Positions 1 through 7,798 are shown, numbered from the stretch's first letter. The stretch is 9,571 bases of DNA from JAZQNF01 sp045641505 (GCA_045641505.1 JAZUHB010000002.1:1-9571), one strand, 5' to 3'. The notes: generated by a model from the letters alone, not told the origin. Made by a program: numbers and translations.

Positions 1-60
1 CCCGCGGCGGCGCCTCCCGCACCCTTCAGCCATCCGAAATTTTCACATTCCCATTCCATA

Positions 61-66
61 GAAAGG
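61..66 (+). promoter_or_regulatory. Ribosome binding site of pckA; little else upstream
   Basis: GAAAGG lies 9 bases before the ATG at 76 and fixes the start. The remaining bases from 1 to 60 are a GC-rich stretch followed by an AT-richer one. I see no convincing -35/-10 pair, so the promoter is probably outside the window. Confidence 0.6.
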
Positions 67-75
67 CAGTACAAA

Positions 76-1680
<1,605 letters not shown>

Positions 1681-1702
1681 GCTGAAATTCCTGCACAAAG
1701 AG

Positions 1703-1732
1703 AAGCTCCGCCTGAAAGGGCGGGGCTTTTTT
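1703..1732 (+). terminator. Rho-independent terminator of pckA
   Basis: A 10-bp stem pairs 1703-1712 (AAGCTCCGCC) with 1719-1728 (GGCGGGGCTT). It has one G-T wobble, a 6-nt loop and a T run at 1727-1732. It starts 22 bases after the pckA stop. Confidence 0.9.
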
Positions 1733-1836
1733 ATTCGGTTGGGGCGTCATTGGCCGAAAGGGCGGCAAATCTGCCTGAAAAGCCGGAAACGCGCGGCATT
1801 GCGCGTACAAAGAACAATTTTCGGGTGTCTTCGGGC

Positions 1837-1864
1837 TTGCAAACACGAAAACATGTGCTATCAT
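1837..1864 (+). promoter_or_regulatory. Probable sigma-A promoter of the exported-protein gene
   Basis: TTGCAA (1837-1842) is followed after 16 bases by TATCAT (1859-1864), with an extended -10 TG at 1856-1857. It lies in an AT-richer stretch 46 bases before the start codon at 1910. The hexamers are near consensus but not perfect. Confidence 0.6.
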
Positions 1865-1909
1865 TCCTTTATGATTTATCACATTAAAGAGTCAAGGAGA
1901 GTACCGATT

Positions 1910-2587
1910 ATGAAAAAGCACCTCATCCGTATTATGACAGTCCTTATGACGATGGCAATCCTCTGCGCCCCCGTCACGGTTTTTGCCGACTCCATGTTCG
2001 CGGCCGCGACCGCGACCGTCGGCGGCTCTGTCGCTCCTGTTCTGCCTGTCACCCTGAACGAGAACACCATTCCCCTGCTTGGCATTCCCGCGAACCTGTC
2101 CCGCGAAGATATGATTCAGGCGTTTGCGGCTAAACTCAACTCCCCCCGGGTTGCCCGCGCTCTCGGCTTCTACGAACATAGACGCGGTTACAACAACATG
2201 GATTTTGTCGACCGCGGCACCTGCATCATCTGGGATTTCGGCGAGTGCAGCTTCAAGGGTTTCCGCGGCACTGCGCTTCTGAGATATTGCACGCCCACCG
2301 ACGCCAATCCGGATTACGCCGACGACACTCCTTACTATGAATTCATTTTCAAACCCGCGGCGGACGGTCCCCGCGTGATGATCGATGGCTGTCATGAGCG
2401 CAGCGACTTGGCCTTCGCGTTGACTATGTCGAGCTTGGCGTGGCGTATCCCTGAGCTGGACTACGTTCACGGCCTTGGCTGGTATGCTGAAAGAGCGAAT
2501 GGCGATGTCTTCATCATCGACATCGACCTCAACTATTCCCATGGGATGAACTATCAGTTCGTTCTGGCGAATCAGCCCCTCCGCTGA
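1910..2587 (+). CDS. Small exported four-cysteine protein, no recognised family
   Basis: This predicted protein has 225 residues. The frame is open from 1739, but the ATG at 1910 is chosen because AAGGAGA (1894-1900) lies 9 bases before it and translation begins with a textbook signal peptide. That peptide has MKKHLIR as basic N-region, a hydrophobic core at about 8-20, and likely cleavage after VFA (residue 26). The mature part starts with an Ala/Val/Pro-rich linker (27-60). A globular-looking region follows, with cysteines at 105, 113, 127 and 161 and many aromatic and acidic residues, for example CIIWDFGEC (105-113) and DVFIIDIDLNY (199-209). Four cysteines would allow two disulfides outside the membrane; that is inference. 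There is no lipobox, membrane anchor, sortase motif or known catalytic signature. Codon use is less biased and more AT-rich than in pckA. It has its own promoter and terminator, so neighbours give no clue to function. Confidence 0.85.
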   Translation: MKKHLIRIMTVLMTMAILCAPVTVFADSMFAAATATVGGSVAPVLPVTLNENTIPLLGIPANLSREDMIQAFAAKLNSPRVARALGFYEHRRGYNNMDFVDRGTCIIWDFGECSFKGFRGTALLRYCTPTDANPDYADDTPYYEFIFKPAADGPRVMIDGCHERSDLAFALTMSSLAWRIPELDYVHGLGWYAERANGDVFIIDIDLNYSHGMNYQFVLANQPLR

Positions 2588-2634
2588 TTCCCGGTTCCGC
2601 TTTTCCGGACAGCGACCCGAAAAACCGCATAACG

Positions 2635-2667
2635 AAAAGCTCCGCCCAACCGGACGGAGCTTTTTTT
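2635..2667 (+). terminator. Rho-independent terminator of the exported-protein gene
   Basis: A perfect 10-bp stem pairs AAAAGCTCCG (2635-2644) with CGGAGCTTTT (2655-2664). It has a 10-nt loop, and the T run continues to 2667. It is also flanked by ATAAC (2629-2633) and GTTAT (2668-2672), which extends the inverted repeat and joins it to the hairpin array that follows. On the other strand only four Ts follow the stem, so it would be a weak terminator for the converging minus-strand operon. Confidence 0.9.
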
Positions 2668-2810
2668 GTTATTGTTTATTGCGCGCGCAGCGCGCCGTTA
2701 TTCGCGGCTTTGCCGCGCGTTATTGCCGCCACCGGCGGCCGTTATTGCGCCGCAGGCGCCGTTATTCGCGGCAACGCCGCGCGTTATTGCCGCCACCGGC
2801 GGCCGTTATT
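2668..2810. repeat. Array of six GC-rich hairpins joined by GTTATT linkers
   Basis: GTTATT occurs seven times (starts 2668, 2697, 2719, 2741, 2761, 2783, 2805), plus a GTTTATT variant at 2674-2680. Between linkers sit short palindromes of differing sequence: 2681-2696, 2703-2718, 2725-2740, 2747-2760, 2767-2782 and 2789-2804. Each is a 5-6 bp all-G/C stem around a 3-nt loop (for example CGCGGC-TTT-GCCGCG, GCCGCC-ACC-GGCGGC). Unit length is 22 bp, once 20 bp. The order is A-B-C-A'-B'-C: units 3 and 6 are identical, units 2 and 5 differ only in the loop, and units 1 and 4 share the GCGC..GCA..GCGC pattern. The array lies between convergent genes, and the last linker supplies the TAA stop of the minus-strand gene. 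It could stabilise or process the 3' end of that mRNA, or be a dispersed REP-like element. I do not recognise a named family. Confidence 0.9.
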
Positions 2811-3426
2811 CCAACACCATCTCCCCAAAATACGCCGGCTGATGGAAATCAGGCCGCGGATGCGCCGCCGTGTCGATCTCGTTCCAGACGCCGTAGTGGG
2901 CAATCTGGTCGTTGGAGCCGCAGCGGTAGAGGTTCGCGCGGATCACGGAGCCGGCCCCAAGCTTCACGCCCGCCTGGTCCTCGAAGAAGGCGAAGGGGAT
3001 GCGGTAGGAAAGCTTCCAGAAGCCGCGGCCGAGGGGATCCGTCCCCTTCTCACAGGCGAGGCGGAAGGCCGAGGTGGGCCACTTCTCCGTGTCCACGGGC
3101 GCGCGGTTCCCGCGCTCGCGGCCGTAGTGCAGCAGCATCGCGGGGAAGGAATTGATCTCGAAGTTGAAATAGCCGGCGGAGAGGTCGGCGGAGGGCGAGA
3201 CGAAGAACTCCATGCAGGAATCGTTCCAGACCGCGCCGTTCCGCTCGGTCGCCCAGGCCACGGGCTTCTCCTCGTAGCTCAGCAGGTTCACATAGAGGGC
3301 CTCGCCGTCGTGGCCGAGCTTGAAGAGCATCTCGACGCGGCGCTCGCCGCCCCAGGGGTAGAGGTCGACGCGGCCGAGCTCCATCGCGGCAAGGTCCGTC
3401 GTTTTTGCGATATGATAGCTTCTCAT
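2806..3426 (-). CDS. CBM9-like carbohydrate-binding family protein, cytosolic
   Basis: This 206-residue protein is predicted to adopt a beta-sandwich of the kind found in family 9 carbohydrate-binding modules (DOMON-like). Family-like signatures are WNDSCMEFF (67-75), FNFEIN (87-92) and a C-terminal FHQPAYFGEMVL (194-205), where such stand-alone proteins usually end. There is no signal peptide or membrane segment, so it should stay in the cytoplasm, which is odd for a glycan-binding fold. The frame is open further upstream, but the ATG at 3426 is preferred: AAAGGA lies about 8 bases upstream, and the start falls 14 bases after the mutase stop rather than deep inside that gene. It is the last gene of the minus-strand operon. 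Its ligand and role are unknown; binding a sugar phosphate or glycan precursor is only a guess. Confidence 0.8.
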   Translation of the reverse strand: MRSYHIAKTTDLAAMELGRVDLYPWGGERRVEMLFKLGHDGEALYVNLLSYEEKPVAWATERNGAVWNDSCMEFFVSPSADLSAGYFNFEINSFPAMLLHYGRERGNRAPVDTEKWPTSAFRLACEKGTDPLGRGFWKLSYRIPFAFFEDQAGVKLGAGSVIRANLYRCGSNDQIAHYGVWNEIDTAAHPRPDFHQPAYFGEMVLE

Positions 3427-3440
3427 GGCAGGATCCTTTC

Positions 3441-5186
3441 TCATTTCATGATCTCGGCGAGGGCGCGGCCCAGGGCGTCGCGCTCTGCGAGGGCCTCCGC
3501 CTCGTCCGGCGCGAACACGGTCACGTAGGCCTTGAGCTTCGGCTCGGTGCCGGAGGGACGGATGATCACGGAGTTCCCGTCCGCGAGCTCGATCCGCAGC
3601 ATGTTGCTCTTCGGCGTGCCGGGCGCCATGCCGGGGACGTTCTCGGCCATGAAGTTCTGCACCGCCGCCACCGGGAATCCGCAGAAGAGCCGCGCTTCCT
3701 TCTTCTCGCCGAAGCCGTCCCACTCCGCGTGGAACTGCGCCATGAGTTCCTGCATCCGGGCGAAGCCCGCGGAGCCCGCGAAGGTGTAGGAATAGGAATG
3801 ATTCAGGCAGAAGCCGAACTTCGCGTAGATCTCGCCGAGCTTGTCCAGCAGGCTGATGCCGCGGGTGCGGTAGTAGGCGAACATCTCGGCGATCAGCATC
3901 GCGGCGACCACGGCGTCCTTGTCGCGGGCGTGGGTGCCGGCCAGATAGCCGTAGCTCTCCTCGAAGCCCAGCAGGAACGCGTCGGGCGTGCCGCCCTCCT
4001 CCAGCCGCGCGATCTGCTCGCCGATGTACTTGAAGCCGGTCAGCACGTTCAGCGTGCGGACGCCGTAGCCCGCGGCCACCTTGTCGGCGAGGCCGGTGGT
4101 CACGATGCTCTTCACGATGTAGGCGGGCCAGGGCATCTTCGCCAGCGAGAGCCGGCGGGTGCAGATGTACTCGCAGAGGAGCACGCCGGTCTGGTTGCCG
4201 GTGATCAGGCGGTAGTCGTCGCCGTCCTTCACGGCGATGCCGATGCGGTCGGAATCGGGGTCGGTCGCCATCAGGAGGTCAGCGTCCGCGCGGCGGGCGT
4301 ACTCCATGCCGAGAGCCATCGCCTCGCGGATCTCGGGATTCGGATAGGGGCAGGTGGGGAAATGTCCGTCGGGCTTCTCCTGCTCGGCGACCACGGTCAC
4401 GTTGGTGAAGCCGGTCTCGCGGAGCACACGGAGGACCGGCCGGAGGCCCGCGCCGTTCAGCGGCGTGTAGACGATCGCGACGTCCTTGTCGACCTCCGCG
4501 GGCTTCATGCCGGGGCGGCCGAGGAGCGACTGCGTCTTCACGGTCTCGACGTAGGCGGTGAACACGTCCTCGCCGATATAGCTGATGAGCCCGGAGCGGA
4601 GGCCCGCCTCGAAATCGGGCGCGCCGAAATCGTCGAAGAGGTCGAGCCGCCCGATCTCCGCGAGCACCTCGGCGGCCTCGTCCTCGCCCAGCTGGCAGCC
4701 GTCGCCGCCGTAGGCCTTGTAGCCGTTGTACTCCGCGGGATTGTGGGACGCGGTCACCATGATGCCGGCGCAGCAGCCGAGGTAGCGGGTCGCGAAGGAC
4801 ACGCAGGGGACGGGCATGAGCTCCGGCCAGAGGAAGACGCGGATGCCCTCGCCCGCCAGCACGGCCGCGGCGGTCCGGGCGAACACGTCCGACTTGATCC
4901 GGGAATCGAAGCCGATCGCGACGCGGAGCGCCTCGCCCTCGAAATGCTTCTTCAGATAGTTTGCCAGGCCCTTCGTCGCGCGGGCGACCACGTAGACGTT
5001 CATCCGGTTCGTGCCGGCCCCCAGCACGCCGCGGATGCCTGCGGTGCCGAAGCTGAGCTCCCGGTAGAAGGCGTCCTCGATCTTCGCGGCGTCGCCCTCC
5101 ATCGCGGCAAGCTCCGCCTGAAGGTCCGGATCGGCGGCCGCCTCACGGCGCCAGCGCGCGTACTGCTCGGTAAGATTTTTCTCCAT
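3441..5186 (-). CDS. pgcA: Phospho-sugar mutase (alpha-phosphoglucomutase type)
   Basis: This 581-residue cytosolic enzyme of the alpha-D-phosphohexomutase superfamily moves a phosphate between C6 and C1 of a hexose through a phosphoserine and a bisphosphate intermediate. All four signature loops are present: TASHNP with catalytic Ser147 (145-150), the Mg-binding DPDSDR (309-314), the sugar-binding GFEES (407-411) and the phosphate-binding RPSGTEPK (543-550). The N-terminal SFGTAGIRG (45-53) is typical of the long PgcA-like group, and the length matches that group rather than GlmM (about 450). Glucose is the likeliest sugar, but mannose or a mixed specificity cannot be excluded. The start is supported by AGGAGG just upstream. 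It lies 71 bases after the dehydratase gene and 14 before the CBM9-like gene. In this setting it probably feeds glucose-1-phosphate into nucleotide-sugar synthesis. Confidence 0.95.
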   Translation of the reverse strand: MEKNLTEQYARWRREAAADPDLQAELAAMEGDAAKIEDAFYRELSFGTAGIRGVLGAGTNRMNVYVVARATKGLANYLKKHFEGEALRVAIGFDSRIKSDVFARTAAAVLAGEGIRVFLWPELMPVPCVSFATRYLGCCAGIMVTASHNPAEYNGYKAYGGDGCQLGEDEAAEVLAEIGRLDLFDDFGAPDFEAGLRSGLISYIGEDVFTAYVETVKTQSLLGRPGMKPAEVDKDVAIVYTPLNGAGLRPVLRVLRETGFTNVTVVAEQEKPDGHFPTCPYPNPEIREAMALGMEYARRADADLLMATDPDSDRIGIAVKDGDDYRLITGNQTGVLLCEYICTRRLSLAKMPWPAYIVKSIVTTGLADKVAAGYGVRTLNVLTGFKYIGEQIARLEEGGTPDAFLLGFEESYGYLAGTHARDKDAVVAAMLIAEMFAYYRTRGISLLDKLGEIYAKFGFCLNHSYSYTFAGSAGFARMQELMAQFHAEWDGFGEKKEARLFCGFPVAAVQNFMAENVPGMAPGTPKSNMLRIELADGNSVIIRPSGTEPKLKAYVTVFAPDEAEALAERDALGRALAEIMK

Positions 5187-5201
5187 ATCTTCCTCCTGAA
5201 A

Positions 5202-5249
5202 GGACGCCCCAATCGGTCCCCGGCGAGGCCGGGACAGAGCAGGACGTCC
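5202..5249 (-). other. Intercistronic hairpin between dehydratase and mutase genes
   Basis: A strong stem forms from 5216-5224 and 5228-5235 with a 3-nt loop and one bulge. Outer GGACG (5202-5206) and CGTCC (5245-5249) can extend it. No T run follows on either strand, so it is not a classical terminator. It could be an RNA-processing or stability element that sets different expression of the two cistrons. That role is inference. Confidence 0.4.
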
Positions 5250-5257
5250 GGAATGAC

Positions 5258-7234
5258 TTATTTATTCTCCTCGCGGATCTTCGCCTCCGCCTCGGCGTTG
5301 ACCTCCTCGGGCTTCCGGAAGGTCGGGACGGCCTCGCGCAGCGCCGCGAGCACGGCCGCGTTTTCGCGCGTGGTGACGGCGGCGGAGAGCTTCGCCAGCT
5401 TCTCCTGCACCTCGGCGCGGGAGAGGGGCGTCTGGCGCTCCACGAAGATCAGCTCGTTGTTCGTTTTGTCGAGGGTCTCGGTCTTGATCAGCAGCTCCTC
5501 GTAGAGCTTCTCGCCGGGCCGAAGCCCCGTTTCGACGATCTTCACGTCCACGTCGGGACGAAGCCCCGAGAGACGGATCATGTTGACGGCCAAGTCGTAG
5601 ATCCGCACGGGCTTGCCCATGTCGAGCACGAAGAGCTCGCCGTTCTTCGCCATCATGCCGGAGGTGAGCACCAGCTGGCTGGCCTCGGGGATGGTCATGA
5701 AGTAGCGGATGATGCGCCGGTCGGTGACGGTCACCGGGCCGCCCGCCGCGATCTGCCGCTTGAACAGCGGGATCACGCTTCCGTTGGAGCCCAGGACGTT
5801 GCCGAAGCGCGTGCAGGAGAAGGACGTGGCGCTCCCCTCCTCCGCGGCGTGGCTCAGCACGATCATCTCGCACATGCGCTTGGTCGCGCCCATGACGTTG
5901 GTGGGGTTCACGGCCTTGTCGGTGGAGATCATGATGAAGCGGTCGACACCGAACTTCTCGGCGGTCTCGACCACGTTCAGCGTGCCGAAGACGTTGTTCC
6001 AGACGGCCTCGCAGACGTTGTGCTCCATCAGCGGCACGTGCTTGTGGGCCGCCGCGTGCAGCACGACCTCGGGCCGATAGCGGTCGAAGACCTTCTCCAG
6101 CTGCTCGCGGTCAGTGACGGACAGGATCTCGACGGAGAGGTCGAGCGCGCCCTGATACGCCATGCGCAGCTCCTGCTGGATGTCGTAGGCGCCGTTCTCG
6201 TAGACGTCGAGGATGACCAGCTTCTTCGGCTCCATGCGGGCGATCTGCCGGCAGAGCTCGCTGCCGATCGACCCGCCGCCGCCGGTGATCATCACGGTCT
6301 TGCCGCGGTAGTAGGCGGCCGTCTCCTCGCTGATGAAGTCCTTCTGGCTGCGGTAGAGGAGGTCCTCCACGTCGAATTCACGCAGGGTGGGCTTGTCGCC
6401 CGCCTCGCTCTGGGACAGGGGATAATCGTAGATCTTGATCTTGCAGCCGGACTCCTTGTAGCGCTCGTAGAGCTCGGCCTTGCGCTCGGCGCTGGCGTCG
6501 GGGATCGCGAAGATGACCTCCTGCACGGCGCGCTTCTCCAGCTCGCGCAGCACGTCCTCATCGGACACGACGGGCAGGTTGAGGACCGCGCGGCCGACCT
6601 TCTCCGGGTCGCTGTCGATGAAGACGACGGGCAGATAGGGCGCGTTCGAGTTGGTGAGCAGCTCCTCCGCCAGCATGATGCCGACGCGGCCGGCGCCGAC
6701 GATCGCGACGCGGATCTTCCGCGCCTTCTGCGCCGCGGAGGCCGCGGTGGGCTCGATGTTCAGGCCGGTGAGGAAGCGCACGACGGGCCGGGCCAGCCGC
6801 CCGAGCCGCGAATCGTAGCTGTTGTACTGATACAGGAAGGCATAGACGAGCCGCATCGCGAGGCACAGCAGCAGGTCGATGGAGATGATGCTGATCGCCT
6901 GGATGATGCGGATCCGCGCGAACGGCAGGAGCTTTACGAAGGCGCAGTAGCAGATGCCCGCGCAGCCGTCGGCCTCCAGCAGCCGCACGAACGACGGGAT
7001 GCTGCCGAAGCGCCAGATCTGCCGGTACACCGAGAAGATCAGCCGCCAGCCGTACAGGAACACGAAGCCCGCGCCGAACTGGAACAGGATCTGCGGCAGC
7101 GGCAGCCGGGCCGTGAAGCTGGGATTGACGTACAGGATCAGGAAGTACACCAGCGCGAGCGGCAGCAGATCGACCGCCGCCATCAGCCAGGCGCGCTTGG
7201 AAACCTCGCTGCCCTTGTTCTTCTTTTCGTTCAT
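5258..7234 (-). CDS. Membrane nucleotide-sugar 4,6-dehydratase, CapD/WbpM/PglF type
   Basis: This 658-residue polysaccharide-biosynthesis protein has about four N-terminal membrane helices (roughly 15-36, 47-70, 88-104, 111-135). A first Rossmann-like domain follows, with VAIVGAGRVG at about 176-185. The second, catalytic SDR domain has the NAD-binding VMITGGGGSIGSE (314-326). In STDKAVNPTNVMGATKR (437-453) the usual catalytic Tyr is Met448, followed by Lys452. This Ser-Met-Lys arrangement is known for the long WbpM/PglF enzymes, which convert UDP-GlcNAc to UDP-4-keto-6-deoxy-GlcNAc for surface glycans or protein glycosylation. GLRPGEKLYEELL (570-582) is another family signature. The length is usual for the long form. 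The start has GAAAGGAAAG just upstream. It is the first gene of the minus-strand operon. The exact UDP-sugar and stereochemistry cannot be read from sequence. Confidence 0.95.
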   Translation of the reverse strand: MNEKKNKGSEVSKRAWLMAAVDLLPLALVYFLILYVNPSFTARLPLPQILFQFGAGFVFLYGWRLIFSVYRQIWRFGSIPSFVRLLEADGCAGICYCAFVKLLPFARIRIIQAISIISIDLLLCLAMRLVYAFLYQYNSYDSRLGRLARPVVRFLTGLNIEPTAASAAQKARKIRVAIVGAGRVGIMLAEELLTNSNAPYLPVVFIDSDPEKVGRAVLNLPVVSDEDVLRELEKRAVQEVIFAIPDASAERKAELYERYKESGCKIKIYDYPLSQSEAGDKPTLREFDVEDLLYRSQKDFISEETAAYYRGKTVMITGGGGSIGSELCRQIARMEPKKLVILDVYENGAYDIQQELRMAYQGALDLSVEILSVTDREQLEKVFDRYRPEVVLHAAAHKHVPLMEHNVCEAVWNNVFGTLNVVETAEKFGVDRFIMISTDKAVNPTNVMGATKRMCEMIVLSHAAEEGSATSFSCTRFGNVLGSNGSVIPLFKRQIAAGGPVTVTDRRIIRYFMTIPEASQLVLTSGMMAKNGELFVLDMGKPVRIYDLAVNMIRLSGLRPDVDVKIVETGLRPGEKLYEELLIKTETLDKTNNELIFVERQTPLSRAEVQEKLAKLSAAVTTRENAAVLAALREAVPTFRKPEEVNAEAEAKIREENK

Positions 7235-7290
7235 CTATCTTTCCTTTCGGAGACCCCCGGGGACCGCCGCGGGCGGCCAGAGGCCCGGCG

Positions 7291-7339
7291 CGCGGGAGGC
7301 GGGTCTTCCGTCGCCGCGGGAGGCGGGTCTTCCGCCGCC
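7291..7339. repeat. Tandem 24-bp duplication in the operon leader
   Basis: A 20-bp segment at 7291-7310 is repeated exactly at 7315-7334, with most of the following bases also matching, so the period is 24 bp. Read on the minus strand it lies in the 5' leader of the dehydratase mRNA, about 60-100 bases before the start codon. It probably arose by slippage; a regulatory role is not shown. Confidence 0.8.
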
Positions 7340-7386
7340 AAAAACGACGGAGGGGGGGGATTTGTCAGTGGATATGAGTTCAAATT

Positions 7387-7415
7387 ACTATAACATTGCG
7401 AGGGGGCTTTGTCAA
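7387..7415 (-). promoter_or_regulatory. Strong sigma-A promoter of the minus-strand sugar operon
   Basis: On the minus strand TTGACA (7415-7410) is followed after exactly 17 bases by TATAGT (7392-7387), one mismatch from full consensus. Transcription would start near 7380 and give a leader of about 145 bases before the dehydratase ATG at 7234. That leader is GC-rich and contains the 24-bp duplication. Confidence 0.8.
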
Positions 7416-7468
7416 ACGAAGGAGGCGGGCGGAAACGGCCGGCGGACCGCGGTCGGCCGCGTGATTTT

Positions 7469-7798
7469 GCTACAGTATTTCCTGTTTTTCGAATTACTGT
7501 AGCATCCCTTCGGGTCCGCCGGAGGCAAATTACTACAGTATCGGCGATTTTGCAAAATACTGTAGCAACCGCTTTCCCTTTTCCGGGACAAAATGCTACA
7601 GTATCGGCGTTTTTTCAAAATACTGTAGCAAAAATCCGACTCGCGGACCGCGCATAACGCCCCTTTTCCGGCCGGGCCCCTGAGCTTCCGCCAAAAAACT
7701 GCTACAGTATCCGTCTTTTCGCGATTTACTGTAGTAATTTCCCGAAAACACGCCCGGTCCGTTGCTACAGTAAACCGCAAAATCTCATTTACTGTAGC
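7469..7798. repeat. Five phased inverted repeats, CTACAGTA-N17-TACTGTAG
   Basis: Five elements sit at 7469-7503, 7532-7566, 7595-7629, 7701-7735 and 7764-7798. Each has a left arm GCTACAGTA (ACTACAGTA in the second) and a right arm TACTGTAGC (TACTGTAGT in the fourth). The 8-mer CTACAGTA or its complement is identical in all ten arms, and the 17-nt spacer length is identical in all five elements although its sequence varies. Starts are 63, 63, 106 and 63 bp apart. The array lies between the two divergent promoters. As RNA or single-stranded DNA each element would form an 8-10 bp hairpin. As duplex DNA it could be a set of protein-binding sites. CRISPR is unlikely because only the arms are conserved. 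It is not a known operator that I recognise. Confidence 0.92.

Noticed and set aside
1739..1909. 57-residue N-terminal extension of the exported protein
   Set aside because: It would cross the promoter and ribosome site and bury the signal peptide. The ATG at 1910 has the good ribosome site.
2679..3528. Two plus-strand frames starting in the hairpin array
   Set aside because: Their translations are Arg- or Val-rich products of the repeats and of the opposite strand of the CBM9-like gene.
3427..3723. 99-residue N-terminal extension of the CBM9-like protein
   Set aside because: It lies entirely inside the mutase gene in another frame and is Arg/Gly/Ala-rich low-complexity sequence. The ATG at 3426 has its own ribosome site.
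3405..5504. Long open frame on the plus strand opposite the mutase
   Set aside because: The minus-strand frame has all phosphohexomutase signatures; the plus-strand translation is low-complexity and lacks a ribosome site.
5849..7393. Long open frame on the plus strand opposite the dehydratase
   Set aside because: It is a shadow frame of a clearly identified membrane SDR protein and shows no motif of its own.
7382..7400. A degenerate sixth copy of the CTACAGTA arm
   Set aside because: The resemblance comes from ACTATA, which is the -10 box of the minus-strand promoter read on the plus strand. It has no partner arm and is out of phase with the array.
7469..7798. CRISPR array (35-nt palindromic repeat with 28-nt spacers, 63-bp period)
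   Set aside because: Only the outer 8-9 bases of each repeat are conserved and the inner 17 differ between copies. One interval is 71 instead of 28 bases, and no cas gene is visible.
7469..7798. LexA/SOS boxes, because TACTGT and ACAGTA occur in them
   Set aside because: The half-sites here are in the opposite order (CTACAGTA first, TACTGTAG second) with 17 bases between. Bacillota LexA uses a GAAC/GTTC-type site.
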